From Mariannaea sp. PMI_226 (lineage: Eukaryota; Ascomycota; Sordariomycetes; Hypocreales; Nectriaceae), in the NCBI GenBank assembly GCA_024336345.1, contig JANFOG010000014.1:434001-498000 (forward strand): a stretch of DNA of 64,000 nucleotides, written 5' to 3'. Below the pieces are notes generated by a model that saw only the letters and a list, made by a program, of their open reading frames with translations, was not told where the DNA came from and did no database searches. Shown piece by piece: positions 31,965-44,462 of this stretch (positions are counted from its first letter, which is position 1; each line of letters starts with the position of its first letter). Position numbers and translations under genes: made by a program.

Positions 31965-34483
31965 GGTTGAAGCAAGAAGGCGGAGGGAGACTCGCGAGTC
32001 GGTCGCGTCGGTCATCGGTGGCCGTACCGCGCAATCCCCACCTACTGTGGTGTGGGCGTCAGAGGTGTCACTGGGCGTTGATAAAGTCCCAAGATGGGCG
32101 ACACTTTTGGGCAACGCGAAGAGCGCGAGGTGTTGGTAATTGTAGATAGTTTCCGTCCTCGAATGATCGGAGCCAACCATATGTTGGAGCGACGATCTTT
32201 GGAGTCTGTTTGAGGGATAATCACGGACGAGGAGCGTGGGTAGGTGAGTGAGTACAGCGCAGTCGCGTTTCAAACCGAAGCCGCCAGTTGATGTCGAGTT
32301 GGACGATAGTCAATGGAATCAAGTCAAAATTGGGCTTGCTCGCTGCCGCGGCTTCTCTGTGGAGAATGCTGTTGGTGGTGAGGTGTCAATGTTGGGATTT
32401 AATGTGGAAGCCTAGAATGGCAAATTCAAATCCAAGCCCCATTCAAGTCGACAGAAGTCAAGAGCGGATGACCCAAGCCTGGAAGGCAGCGTATTTAGAG
32501 GATGGCAGGTGCGCCGTTTGGTTGTGGGATGGTGGTTTACGCGGTCTGGTCGCGCTTGCCCCAGTTGCCGAACACAGGCCAATGGGGAAGCCGCGACCCA
32601 TAAAATGGCGTAGTGGACCTTACTGGCGCAATCTACAGCGATCCGGGCCGCTGAAAATCGCTACAAACTGTTGTTCCTCCAGCGGGCTTACAGCGGTTGT
32701 CTCACTGGACAGGACGATCGGTTATCACCTGAGACTCCGGTTGAGCCCTCCAAGTCCCTCTATTCTTTTTCTATGTGACGTTCACTGTTCCGTGAAGCCT
32801 TGGTCAATGTCATGGTGTAGAGTTGCAAATTGCATATTGCAGCAATGCCATTACACCCATGACACCTACGGCTCCTTGTTGATTGCGGTGCTTGTTGTTC
32901 TTGGTCCCATGGCTGTTGAAGTGAGGCGCGATCTCATCACATGGCCACCCAGCGTTCTTCCTGAGCCAATAACTAACTCCAAGACAAGAAAGTGGTCAAC
33001 TTCTTGTGCTTGGGGGGATGCGGAAACGAAACTTCCATCTTCCATCCCAATTTATGATAATTAAATTATTACTGATACCAAACTATGTCCGTCGCTTCCA
33101 CTCTCTCCCTTCACCTCTCTCGGACCGCTTACAATTATTTCCACTTCCCCAAAACCGGCCTCGGTGGCGTTGCAGAGTTTTGGGCGAGGCTTTTCCATTC
33201 GGCGACAGCGAGCATGATGCAACGACGGAAAAGCAGCAGTACAGTACCCGGAACCACCAGACTAGACGGAGTCTGGAATAGGCAGAATAGGCAGGTTTTT
33301 TTCCCATCGTAGCACACCATGTTTCTCAATCTGGCTTTCTTTTTTTTTCTTTCTTTTTGGTTTTGGGCCATCCCAGAATTTGTATCAGGCCGAACCAAAT
33401 CAAGCAGTCAAGATCTCTTTTTGGGTCATCTATATCGAATGTCTTGCCCTAACCCACCAAATCTTGGCGGGAAGAGCGGGATCCTGCACTTCTTCCGCAC
33501 CCTGTCCCACCAGAGCCACCACCACACACGTCCGCTCCACATGATCCTCACCACCTGCACGACGTCGGCTAAAATCGCGCTCGGACCTGCTCGTCCATGA
33601 CACGAAATCACGTGCTTTGTCGCGACTTGCTTAATCGTTCTCAAGCTTCCTCCAGGGTAGCCGGCAGCCAAGTTGGCCAAGTAGTTGCTTCCTTGAAACA
33701 CCATTGGAAAGATGGGGGCGATGTAGATTTCTGCTAGATGAGGTAGGTAGAGCAGCATGTGATTTCATAATTTATATAGATATATAAATACAATTACATT
33801 GTAATGCTTCTTTGTTGCATTTCGGTCGTGGTGGATCTCTTGACATCCGCCCAGTATCTTTCTTTACCCCACTAACATCCAGCGTTCGGCAAGAAGTCAC
33901 AAGAATAATCGAGAGAAACCTCTGAAGGTCTAACTTTTGTTTTGGGGCTGGGCTGGATTGAAAACAGAACTCTAGTAAAGTTCTCTCTCAACCAATTGAT
34001 TCCCTGATTGCTGATAGTTGAACAAGCAGAATCTACCATCTATTGAGGTGGTGAGCTGGTAATGCATCTCAAGTCAACATCCAAGTGTTATAGGATGTTG
34101 TATAGTCACATGAAGAGAGTAGTGTGACTACAGTTCTATGGTTTCAAGTTTATCGGATTTCTACTCTTTGTCATGCTGTGCGCCTTTTACCTTCGTTATA
34201 GAAAACTCTCCAAAAGATCGACCAGTGCCAAAACTATAGGGAAGTCGATTCCCTGATTCCAACGAATGATGTCGAAGTAGAACAGCCAAAGAAGAGTTCG
34301 GTTACTCATTGGAAGGAAACCATCAAGCAGACAATTTTGGTACACTCTGACCTGATAGCCATATGGTAGGTTCTGTTGTCCTTTTCCACACCTCCCATCT
34401 AGTGCCGGGTTGGTCCGGGTTCTAAGTTGTAAAGTAGGGACGTTAAAGAGCCAAGTCAAGGAAGCGCCTCGTTAGGCTATCCT
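31965..34483. other. Intergenic, Whi5-like promoter and upstream region
   Basis: About 2.5 kb. The first 310 bp could be coding if the upstream start is used. A CCAAT-like site is at about 32579. Frames at 32288-33064 and 34196-34459 are open but show no domain or splice partner. T-rich runs near 33298-33360. Confidence 0.4.
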
Positions 34484-36043
34484 TTAGCCACATTCTGGCT
34501 CATCTCCAGCATGCCCATGTACTCCTCCGTCTAGTATCAACTCTTCGTTATTGTCCAAATCGTGTTGGACTCTCTGCCAACCCTTCTTCCTCCTCGATTC
34601 CCGCCCTTCTACCTCCGCTCCTTTACCTTTAGCGTCAAAAACTGGCTTGATCAATGAGCCGAGCAGAGGATTTCCACTAAACGCGCCGCCGTTCTTGTTT
34701 CCTGATATGTCTCCAAGCGCTCTGTTGTCCGTAGCCACATAGGCATCCTCTTCCTCATCTGAAGGAGTCGCTGGGCGCTCAACCGGTGCCATCTTCCGAA
34801 CAACTTTGCCGCCAACAACGTCGATACTCAATATCTGCCTCCTCTTTTCATATTCGGGACGAGCGTTCCACTCCATTTCCCTCATTATCTTCTGCTGCCT
34901 TTTCAACTCGCGTGCTCGCTCCTCAGGGCTCGCCCACATGTTTCCAGTGCCGCTCATAGCCCCGCTGACATCGAAGTCCGCTGCTTCATCACGTACTGTC
35001 GTTCGCTGGGCATTCTGCGCTTGGAAACCAAGCAGCTTATCGCGATGTGCTCGTGCTATGGCTTCTGCCTCAGTCAGGGCTGAATCATCGGTGTCACGGG
35101 GCTTTGTGAAAGGAGCAGGTGTTTTGGAGACATCTGCCCGACGGTGGGCCTCCCTGTCTGCGGCCATACGCTCACGACCACGTTCCTCCTTGAGCTCTCG
35201 CATCATGGCTTGGATCTCACTCGAATTTAGCAGTGGCGTGCCACAGAATGTACACGGTCCCAGGCCTTCCTTCATACAGATAACTTTTCCACATGAGAGA
35301 CAATTGGGCGCTGCGCCTTGTAGGGGATGTCTCGTAGCTACACAATTACACTTTCTTGCTTTTGTATTCTCCAAGGTTGGATTCGTTGTGATTTCGAGTG
35401 CACGAATGGCAGCATCCAGATCGGCAATGGCGGTTGAGGCTCCCGCCATTGGTAACCCCCCTGCAATCGAAATTTTGGTGCTGTTCCCTGGCTTAGGTGT
35501 AGAGCTTCGCGACCCCGGGTTTGATTTGGGCTTCGGTTTCGAAGGTCCATCTGAGATAAGATAGCCCGCAGACGCATGCTGTTTAGGTGGCGGTTTCACA
35601 GCAGGCTTGGGCACAGGTTTGGGTGTGTTGGATCTCGAGACATCGTTGCTGCTAGGCGCACTAGCCCGCTGGGGGATATACTCGAGATCGCTGTCCTTTT
35701 TATTGTACGATGCACCAGACGGCGCTCCGTAACTCTCGACCTTTCTCGCCTGAGGCGTATGAATATCTGGTCTCTTCTTTTTTGGCCCCCGTTTCGATTT
35801 CGGAACTGGTTCTATTGCTTCCGTGTTGGTGGCGCTGGACGAGGGCTCTACGGGAGCATTCTTCGATGTCTGCCTTCGAGAGTTGAATGATGAGATGAAC
35901 TCAATCGCTTGAGGCGAATTTCCGAGTAAATTGGTAAGATGATCGGCCGCCTGCGGCTTGGAGAGGGTGGCAGCGTAGTCGAGCACTTGTTGCAATTCGT
36001 CATCGGGTAAAGGTAACAGCCTTGAGAGCTGCGAGACCGACAT
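34484..36043 (-). CDS. TRIP4/ASC-1-type zinc-finger protein (Rqt4-like)
   Basis: Single exon, 519 aa. The C2HC5 zinc finger typical of activating signal cointegrator 1 lies at about residues 228-272 (KCNCVATRHPLQG, CLSCGKVICMKEGLGPC, FCGTPLL). The N-terminus (LSRLLPLPDDELQQVLDYA to FISSFNSR) is the CUE-like helical region of fungal members. A Pro/Lys/Ser-rich linker (about 75-195) and a charged helical region (about 275-340: ELKEERGRERMAADREAHRR) surround the finger. TRIP4 and yeast Rqt4 are subunits of the ribosome quality control trigger complex, with the Slh1/ASCC3 helicase, acting on collided ribosomes in the cytoplasm. The start is the ATG in the MSVSQLSRLL context; an in-frame ATG 18 codons earlier is less likely. 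The ASCH domain of animal TRIP4 is absent, as in fungi. Confidence 0.87.
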   Translation of the reverse strand: MSVSQLSRLLPLPDDELQQVLDYAATLSKPQAADHLTNLLGNSPQAIEFISSFNSRRQTSKNAPVEPSSSATNTEAIEPVPKSKRGPKKKRPDIHTPQARKVESYGAPSGASYNKKDSDLEYIPQRASAPSSNDVSRSNTPKPVPKPAVKPPPKQHASAGYLISDGPSKPKPKSNPGSRSSTPKPGNSTKISIAGGLPMAGASTAIADLDAAIRALEITTNPTLENTKARKCNCVATRHPLQGAAPNCLSCGKVICMKEGLGPCTFCGTPLLNSSEIQAMMRELKEERGRERMAADREAHRRADVSKTPAPFTKPRDTDDSALTEAEAIARAHRDKLLGFQAQNAQRTTVRDEAADFDVSGAMSGTGNMWASPEERARELKRQQKIMREMEWNARPEYEKRRQILSIDVVGGKVVRKMAPVERPATPSDEEEDAYVATDNRALGDISGNKNGGAFSGNPLLGSLIKPVFDAKGKGAEVEGRESRRKKGWQRVQHDLDNNEELILDGGVHGHAGDEPECG

Positions 36044-37920
36044 GGTTGCTGCTTTAGGATATTCCTTGAAGTGCCGAATAGTTCCTAGCTTTCTCAAGAT
36101 TTTATGAAAAGAGTGAGGTTACACAGCGAAGAAAGTCCCAAGGTTGAAGCGATGTCGATAGGTGTAGGTTGGTTGGTCACTACCATGCCGGAGATAGCTT
36201 TTGGAGAGCTCTGTTTCCCCCGCCAATGGCAGAGCCCCGCCCCCTCTATAATGACCCGTGCTCTGCCTGCTAGACTTACCCTGTAGTAATTTTCTGAGTC
36301 ATTCGCCGATGTGAAGAATGCGAGCATTTTCTGCCTGAGCTGAACATGAAGGACCACTCAGAGTGTAGTGAGGATTCCTGAAAAATAAGTTTCAAGTACA
36401 TATATAAATACACTGCGTCCTCATGATTGCATCAATATCCACCGCAGGGAATGACATTTCCCACTACGAACCGGTACCGACACGGACGGAAGGGGTGGGG
36501 CTAGATTTGAGATGGGTTGTCGCGATATTTATTACCTCGTAGATACAAGACTCTACAAGTGTGACCGGTAGCCTCAATTAATTATTTTTTGTACTGCATC
36601 GAAATCTCGCATGTGCATATAGACTACGGTACTGTACTGTACGATGTGCAGCTCCAAACCACTCCGACTCAGCTAGTTCACCAACTTGTTGTGGGCATAA
36701 CAACCTGCCGCGTGGTCATGAGGTACAAGGCCAGCTTCCGTTGTCATCCGATGGTGCTACCCACCAACAAGATGATGGCCCATTGAATGTGGGCCCGTCG
36801 TGGGGTAGCTAGAGAGAGGCATGGTGTTTTGGAGTAATGCTATGTAGATGCTGGGATGCAGTGGTTGAAGAAAAGGGAAAGGCTTCATCGTTATAGGTGC
36901 GGATCGGGTTGACGGTTTTGGCAGTGGGATGGATAGAATGTGATGGAGAGGAAGCTCTCCTTCGGACGCAGTAGTGTAGTCTCCATGAGAGGCGGGTGAA
37001 AGGATGGATGGGAATGGAGTGAGCTAACTTGTTAGCCGATACATATGGGTTGTGGGCATACTATATTGTATAATCCCCATGCTCATTTGAGGTGGGAGAC
37101 ATGATGTCTCATGTTGTATCAAGGCAGTGTCCAAGGGACTGTCGCACAGCAGTTGAGTACTTGAATAATAGCGTGACGCCGTCTGAGGTCACTGTTCTGT
37201 ACGTAATGACCCTAATCTCAGCTTATTATGGTGGCTCCCGATGGACATTTGAGCTGGCAAGATCTGATCTGATGTGTGTGATCCATCAGTTGCTGGAAAT
37301 GTGGAGGTGGGGAAAGCAACACCTCATAAGCAGACGTTCATGCTGCTGTGTCACCTTTTTTTTTTAATCAACTGGCGAGGATGAATCGAGATAATTAGGG
37401 CGCACTGCAGGCAAACAATTAATTAAAGCGAGAGCAAAAAGGCTTGACTCTTTTTTCACAATATCTTTTTATGCCTTCCGTCGTTTGTGTCTGAAGTGTG
37501 GCTGATCCTGACGGATTTCTCAAAGCTGCCCTGGTTGTGCATAAGTCTCTCACCGAGAATCTCCCGGGTGCTGTTCATGCCTTCTCGGGGATTGATGGTA
37601 CCCCTACATCGAGACCATCAATCGCTGTCTGCTTTTGAGGATGGTAAATAAATGCACAATATGATCATAGTCCGGACTTCCCGTGCTATGGCAACAATCT
37701 ACATTGACTGTATTATGTCGCTGTCTTCTCGTGTTCTAATGCACGTCTCTTGCTGACCGATTCTCACCGGCCTTTGATGGATCCAATTTTTTCTCCCCTT
37801 GCTCCGTGCACAGAATGAAATTCCGAACAAGCTCCGCTTCCTCAGTTTTTTTTTTGCCGACGCTAAGCTATTTTAAGTAACCAAGACACTGCCCTTCCCC
37901 AGGTCAAGCCCTCTGGGAGG

Positions 37921-37989
37921 GTGCACAGCGAGGCACATAGCGCAGTACACAGCGCGGTACACAAGGCGATACTCCGTGCACAGCGCAGG
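37921..37989. repeat. Imperfect tandem repeat, CACAGCGCG-type units
   Basis: Units such as GCACAGCGAG, GCACATAGCGCA, GTACACAGCGCG and GTGCACAGCGCA follow one another about 270-340 bp upstream of mdh1. Confidence 0.5.
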
Positions 37990-38093
37990 AAATCGAGGGT
38001 TCTGGGTGGGTGAGAGTGGCGCCTTTCCCCCTTCCCGGTGGGCGCTGTGGGTGCTGTGGGTGGGTGCTGTCCCTCATCCCTCGTCCCTCTGCA

Positions 38094-38117
38094 CCGTGGC
38101 TCCGTGGCTCCGTGGCT
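38094..38117. repeat. Three tandem CCGTGGCT units in the mdh1 promoter
   Basis: CCGTGGCT three times in a row, about 140-160 bp before the start codon; just upstream (38043-38070) are repeats of GTGCTGTGGG type. Confidence 0.6.
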
Positions 38118-38138
38118 TGCTGTTTCCTCAGTGGACGG

Positions 38139-38146
38139 TATTTAAA
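38139..38146 (+). promoter_or_regulatory. TATA-like element of mdh1
   Basis: TATTTAAA, about 111 bp before the ATG, followed by a CT-rich leader (38170-38250) typical of highly expressed fungal genes. Confidence 0.55.
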
Positions 38147-38256
38147 GTGCTCATCACCAGCCTCAATTTTGCTCTTCCCTCCTCTTCTTCTCCGGACCCT
38201 CTCCAATTGACCTCATCCTCTCTTCCAATCCTACCTCCCCATCCTCACAAATCACA

Positions 38257-39669
38257 ATGTTCGCCGCTTCCAAGCTTCAGCGACGCGCCTTCTCCGCCTC
38301 GGCCCGCAACGTAAGTCATTTTGCTGTCCCCTTTCAGCTGTGTCTGAATTGCACCAGCCGTGTCACTGTCCGTGACCGGCCAGGCCACATCGCCATTACC
38401 CCCCTCCTACTTTTCACCACCAAACAGCGCCGGCCCAATGCATTGCTACTTCGCTCGCCTTGAAATGCTTCAAACATATGCTAACTCTTCTGAATCCAAT
38501 AGCTCTCCAAGGTTGCCGTCCTTGGTGCTGGTGGCGGTATCGGCCAGCCCCTCTCCCTCCTCCTCAAGCTCAACCCCCTCGTCACTGAGCTTGCTCTCTA
38601 CGATATCCGTGGAGGACCCGGTGCGTTTTTTTCCCCCGAACACTCTCAATCACCTCACTTTGCGAATTCGTGATCTTGCTGTGCTGTCCTCTGGCGGGTT
38701 TCCCCCTGAAGCATTGGACCTGATTCTTGCAATATTGCGACACCTTGACCAACCCACGGCCCTTCCTCTTCTTTCATCATGCCACCTTCCCCAGAAATAT
38801 CTCGCCCCTGCTAACCCTTCCTTCCACTAGGTGTCGCTGCCGATATCTCCCACGTCAACTCCAAGTCTGTTGTCAAGGGCTATGAGCCCACTCCCTCTGG
38901 CCTCGCCGAGGCCCTCAAGGGCTCCGAGGTTATCGTCATCCCCGCTGGTGTCCCCCGCAAGCCCGGCATGACCCGTGACGATCTCTTCAACACCAACGCC
39001 TCCATCGTCCGTGACCTCGCCAAGGCTGCTGCCGCTTCCGCCCCTGAGGCCAAGCTCCTCATCATCTCCAACCCCGTCAACTCCACCGTCCCCATCTGCC
39101 GTGAGGTTTACAAGAAGGCCGGTGTCTACAACCCCAAGACTCTCTTCGGTGTTACCACCCTCGACGTCGTCCGCGCCAGCCGCTTCGTCTCCGAGATCAA
39201 GGGTACCGACCCCAAGGACGAGAAGATCACCGTCATTGGTGGTCACTCCGGTGTTACCATTGTCCCTCTCTTCTCCCAGAGCAACCACCCCGAGCTGAGC
39301 TCCAACGCTGAGCTCGTCAACCGTGTCCAGTTCGGTGGTGACGAGGTCGTCAAGGCCAAGGACGGTGCTGGCTCTGCCACTCTCTCCATGGCCTTCGCTG
39401 GTGCCCGCATGGCTGATGCCATCCTCCGTGCCGCCAAGGGTGAGAAGGGTGTCATTGAGCCTTCCTTCGTCGAGTCCCCTCTCTACAAGGACCAGGGCAT
39501 TGACTTCTTTTCCACCAACGTTGAGCTTGGCCCCGAGGGTGTTGCTCAGATTCACCCCATTGGCAAGGTTGATGCCAACGAGGAGAAGCTCATCGAGGCC
39601 TGCCTGGGTGACCTCAAGAAGAACATTGAGAAGGGTGTCAAGTTCGTCGAGGAGAACCCCGGCAACTAA
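38257..39669 (+). CDS. mdh1: Mitochondrial malate dehydrogenase
   Basis: Exons 38257-38310, 38503-38620 and 38831-39669 (336 aa). Introns start GTAAGT and GTGCGT and end ATAG and CTAG. It interconverts malate and oxaloacetate with NAD in the mitochondrial matrix (citric acid cycle). The first exon codes a basic, Arg/Ser/Ala-rich N-terminus ([18 protein letters not shown]), a mitochondrial presequence. Next comes the NAD-binding GAGGGIGQP loop, the substrate-binding [15 protein letters not shown] segment with its Arg pair, SNPVNSTVP, the signature [11 protein letters not shown] and the catalytic His in IGGHSG. Length and ending fit fungal Mdh1. Codon use is strongly biased to C-ending codons compared with neighbours, as expected for a highly expressed gene; this bias also opens long false frames on the opposite strand. 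Confidence 0.97.
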
Positions 39670-40369
39670 ATCCTGCCCTGAAACGTGCCGCCAACCAAAA
39701 CTTTGGTGTAAGAAAAGGGATGTGGCGAGGAAGGATGGACAAAACAGCTGACTTAGGTATGCTTGGCTTTGCCAGCTGTGCTCCGTGAGGATTGGATCGA
39801 GGTATGGTAATTAACGATACCCACTTCCGCTGTTCTACTGCTGCCCTAGACTTTACGAATTGGGTCTCTGTACCATAGTATGAAATGAAATGAAAAAAAA
39901 AATTATTTAAATTGTACTAAACGAATCCTGGTGAAGATAATGATATGATGAGGCATGGAGGATTTCGCTTTTTTCTTTTCTTTTTATAGATGCAAAAGCC
40001 ATTACCCCTGTAGTACGGAGCAAATGTCATTGTGCTCACTCGTCCAGATACGTAGAATGGGGAGACACTGGGTGGTTGTCGTTCAGCCAAAGTAATATAT
40101 AACAGCTACTAACAAGTAGTATCATATCGTACAGCCACCCCCCTTTCCTTCCTGTGGCACTAATTATTCCCAAGAACGCGTTCAAGGAACTCCATATCTG
40201 ATGTTGTGTTTAATTTCTTTTCCTTCTAGAGAATATATCCATCCATCCCCCGTCTAGCCGATCCGAAGAAGAATCCTCACCAGTCATATAAAAAAAAAAC
40301 AAATGGAGGGGCAATTATTTACTTTCTTAACATCTTCTCTCATCTCTTTTTCTCTTTTTACAAGGCCGC
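39670..40369. other. Convergent intergenic, mdh1 and spf1 3' ends
   Basis: 3' untranslated regions of two convergent genes. A/T homopolymer runs near 39893-39905 and 39967-39990. Nothing else seen. Confidence 0.5.
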
Positions 40370-43300
40370 TCACGCCCTCTGCTGACGGCCTTGCTTCCAC
40401 TCCTCAATCTTTCTTCTTCGCTCCTCGACCTTGCGCTCAAATGCGGCGACCTTCTCGAGTCGGGCGCGGTCCTCCTCCTCGTCCTTCTTCTTCTGTTCAG
40501 CAGCGCGACGGATCTCCTCGCGCTTGAGCTGGTCAGGACGACGCTCAGCGATATCACGAGGGCGGTAGTCGCTGAAGAACTTCTTAAGGACGACTTCAAT
40601 CAACCAACAGACGACGTAGTCGAGAACCATGACGGCGACCATGTTGTATTTGAACTCGTCGCTGAAGGGGACGAGCTTCATACCCTCGTTGATTTCAGGA
40701 ACCAGCTCCAAGGCGCAGGCGAATGAAAGAGCGGAGACACCGACAATACCGTAGAACATGCCCTTGTTTTCAGAGAGGGACTCGCGGAAGGGACGGCCCT
40801 GGTAGTTGATGGCAAAGGTGGAGATCTGTTGAATAAGCTGGAGGAGGTAGACGGCAGAGTTGAGCAGGGAAGGAGAGAATTCAGCCTCAAGATCAACATC
40901 ATCAGAGCGGCTAGGCGCAGTTAGTAAGAGTGTTCGTGCATGTATTTCATTGGATGTCTTGTGTTGAGGAAACTAGGAAAACTTACGGATCAAGTCTGTC
41001 GCACAGTCGAGCAATGTAAATCAAGGTGACAATGTGGACAGCAAACTGGCCGAGGATAGAACCAATGATGTAGACATTGAAAATGTTGGGCTGGGGACGC
41101 TCCTTGCTCAAGCCTTCGACGACGCGAGCACGAGAGATGCTGAGGAAGCAGACAGACATAAGCATACCACTGATGGTATACTGAGTATCACCAAATTTAA
41201 TACCCTCAAGGTAGAGGACGGACAGGGAGTAGGCACTGATCAAACAGTTGAGAGCCAGAATCTTGTACATCTGGATGGTGGCGACGAGAGTGCATCGACC
41301 CTGGCGGATGATGTTGGGGACGGCAATAACATTTCGGAGCTTAGAGGTGAAGGGAGCGGCAACAGAGGCATCACCAAGCTTGAGAGTGGGTGGCTCATCG
41401 TCACCCATCTCAGCCTCCATCATACCCGAAGCGAGTTTGTCAGCCAGTCCGGCAGCCTTCTTGTTAACCTCGGCCTGGCGAGACTCCTGGGCGTTGAGAA
41501 CAGCCTGGGCGCCGGCGGAAGTAATCGTCTCCGTTGGGAATCCAAGCTGAATAACGTACTCCTCGGGAGTGATGTTCTTGTTCTTGGCTTCACGCTCGAC
41601 GGCCTTGAAGAATTGAGGGTTTTGGGGACCGGGGGGATACAGGTGGGCAATCATAACGGGTACAGGAGGCGTGGGTTGGTTGAAGCGCTTCATGAGCTCA
41701 CACTGCTTCTGATACATCTCCTTCATCTTGGTGTTGCGGGAGTGCTCGGCGATACGAGTGAGATCTTCCTTGGTTCCGTTGAGAAGGGCAATACCAATGT
41801 GAGCCTGCTTGAGAGCACCGACATCGTTGGTGCCGTCACCAGCCATGAGTGTGTAGTAACCCATATCTTTGAGACCAAGAAGAATATCCTCCTTTTGCTT
41901 TGGTGAAACACGAGCGTAAACCCAAGTGTGACGAAGGATCGAATTCCAGGCAGCCTGGCCCTTGAACTTGGCAAGAGCATAACCAGTAACACAAATATCG
42001 TTGTTTCGCAGGATCTCAGGGTCGATTGGTTTAGAAGGATCGACATCGATGCTGATCTTATCATCAACACTCTTCCAGACGAGTCTCTCGCCCATGTTAT
42101 CCTCGGGAGCGTCCAAAATAAGAACTTCACGATCCACAATTTCGACCTCGCGGGCAACGTGCACAGCAGTAAGAGGGTTGTCTCCAGTAATCATGACCAC
42201 ACGATGGCTGCTTTCGTTCAACATCTGAACAGCCTCCTTGGCGTCCTCCTTGAGAGGGCAGTGCAGGACGAGGAAACCGGCAAATGTCAAAGCACTCTCG
42301 ACCTTCTCACGCTTCAGGTCATTGATCCTGGAGGCACCGAGCTCAGAGTCGACGGTAAGCTGCTTGTAGGCCAGGGCTAGCACACGAGAGCCTTTTCGAG
42401 TAAAGTACTTGTAAGTCTCTTCGTAGTTTTCGGGGACAACAGTAAGCATCTTCATGATGGTCTCGGGAGCACCCTTGACACCGGCGAATGTGCCCTTAAT
42501 CTTGTGACCAGTCTGGGAATCGGTACCATGAACCATGGCAATGGAGCTTTGACGCTTAAGAGCGGAAGAGAACTGGAATCGTCGCTTAATTTGGACTGTA
42601 CCGTGGGTACTACCGGCCTTGTTGGTGCTCTGAAGGATATCATTCTTGCCAAGAACCCAACCGAGAGAGCTGAGAGTAGCCTTTTCCATAGGATCACCAA
42701 CGATTTCTCCCTCATCGAGCTTGACGAGGGCATGGGCAGTGGCGAGAACAAGCTTGGTTTCCATACTAGTCTCCATAACGGGAACCAGGGTGGAATGGGC
42801 ACCATCAGACTCCGTCTTGTCCTGAATCTCAGCATGGCCGAGGCCCAAACCAGCAATGCCTTCAACGACGAGGTCTTCGCCAGTCAAAGTTCCTGTCTTA
42901 TCAAAGCAGGCCACATCAACACGACCGGCAAAGGGGATGCGGAACGGCTCCGTGCAGAAAATCGCAAGCTTGGCCAATGCAGCCAGACTGGTGTTGACGG
43001 CGAGACTCAGTTCCATAGGCAGTTCAGGGGGGACGACACTGGTGACAATCAAAACACAGTCAAGCAGAAGCTTGGAGCGTTTGCGATCCTTGCGTACACC
43101 CTCGTCCCAGACATACCAGGAGGCAGCAATGGCGAAGACCAGAAGGAACAGAATGAAGAAGAGGGCCTCAGCGTTGTTGGCAGAAACACGCTCAGTAGAG
43201 TAGATCATGGTGCGAACGAGGTTACCCTGAGAAGTCTCGAAACCGGTCTTGATAACGATAGCCATGGCACCATTGTCAGGAGGAGTGGGAACACCAGAAG

Positions 43301-44462
43301 TAAGCTTAGGCTTCTCCTGGTCCGGATTTCCATGAGTGACCTGCAGGACCTTGGTGCCACCCCAGAGGAAAGCGTTCTTGTCGAGACCCTCGGGTTCAAG
43401 CAGGCTGTCGGCGGGGCGGAGTTGAATCGAATCCTTGAGTAGAGGAGTGCTTTCACCGGAAAGCATGGCTTCGTTCACGATGGCGGTACCCTCAACCAAC
43501 AGCATGTCACAGGCGACACCGCTATCCTCCTTAGTGCGACCAACGGAAACCAAGTCGCCAGGAAGGAGATGATCACTCTGAGTCTCAGTCCATTTACCCA
43601 GACGAAACACCCACATATCATAAGGCTTGATGCTCATGCCTCGGAACTCAGTGAGTGTGCGCTGTCGCTGCCAAACGACGGTGCTTTCGAATGCGACAAG
43701 CATGAAGAGAGTGAAGAGCGAGTAGTACCAGTATTCGTCAAGCATCCACAGACCAACACAAAAGATCTGGAAGACGAAGAAGGGGGCAACAGCGTGCTCC
43801 TTGAACAGCTCCGAGAAGGTTGGGACGGGAATATCAAATGTGTTGGCACCATAATGCTGCTCAATACGGGTCAACTCGACTTGGCTATCGATTCCGCGGG
43901 AAGACTGGAACTGGCGGATGGCGGGTTTAGGCTCGGCGTCGATGGTATACTGGAGGGTACCGAAAGACTTTGTATCGGGATCATAGAGAAAGCGACGCTT
44001 CTGGAAGAGGAACGAAAGATTGGACTTTCCGCCGACCTGTGATGATTGAGTCAGTAACTGTCTTGCGTACTCTTAAGCAAACCAACAACAAAAAGGCTGA
44101 CGCACCTGGTCGCGAACCAACTTGCAAATCTCCGAGGATCCGGCGTTTGCGATGGGGATAAGTTTGATCAACAGGGCATCATCGATGCTTTGGGCTTTAG
44201 TTGCCTTGAACTTGCCCTCCAGGTTGACGCTCCAGTGAGTGCTCAGCCAAACCAGCGCCTGGATCGTGATAATGGCGCCAGACCACACAACGGTCCATTC
44301 CTGGGCGCCAATGTGCTTTTCATATAGCTGGGGATCGAGGTAGTAGCGGAAGAAGATAGGCCAGATAATGACGAATGGCCAGACGTATGCATGGAACTGG
44401 AACGGTAATGGGCGCAACAGCTCAGCATGCTTGATTTGCGCGTTGTCGACGAGGGGCGCCAT
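40370..44462 (-). CDS. spf1: Endoplasmic reticulum P5A-type ATPase (Spf1)
   Basis: Exons 44462-44106, 44036-40987 and 40910-40370 (1315 aa). Introns GTGCGT...ACAG and GTAAGT...CTAG. Spf1/ATP13A1 is an ER membrane P-type ATPase that pulls mislocalised tail-anchored and signal-bearing helices out of the membrane, and its loss disturbs ER homeostasis. Visible family marks: the P5A signature PPELPMELSLAVN in helix M4, the phosphorylation site CFDKTGTLTGEDL, the TGES-like actuator loop LSGEST, MITGDNPLTA and the hinge GDGTNDVGALKQA. The N-terminus carries extra helices (FHAYVWPFVIIWPIFF) and a P5A N-domain; the C-terminus is a highly charged coiled tail rich in Glu, Arg and Lys, where ER retrieval information may lie. 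Length matches fungal Spf1 closely. The intron positions keep frame at QVGGKS and LDPRSDD. Confidence 0.96.

Larger units (their letters stand above)
36044..38138. other. Intergenic between Rqt4-like gene and mdh1
   Basis: About 2.1 kb with no supported gene. The last 300 bp hold low-complexity repeats listed separately. Several long frames on both strands lack domains. Confidence 0.45.

Noticed and set aside
32288..33064. 258-codon frame upstream of the Whi5-like gene
   Set aside because: Lies in the promoter of that gene, lacks any family mark and has unusual Trp/Cys content.
38827..39555. 242-codon open frame antisense to mdh1
   Set aside because: Shadow caused by strong C-ending codon bias of mdh1; Gly/Asp/Val-rich product without domains.
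42504..43442. Long open frames on the plus strand opposite spf1 (also 41034-41906)
   Set aside because: Antisense shadows of the conserved P5A-ATPase.
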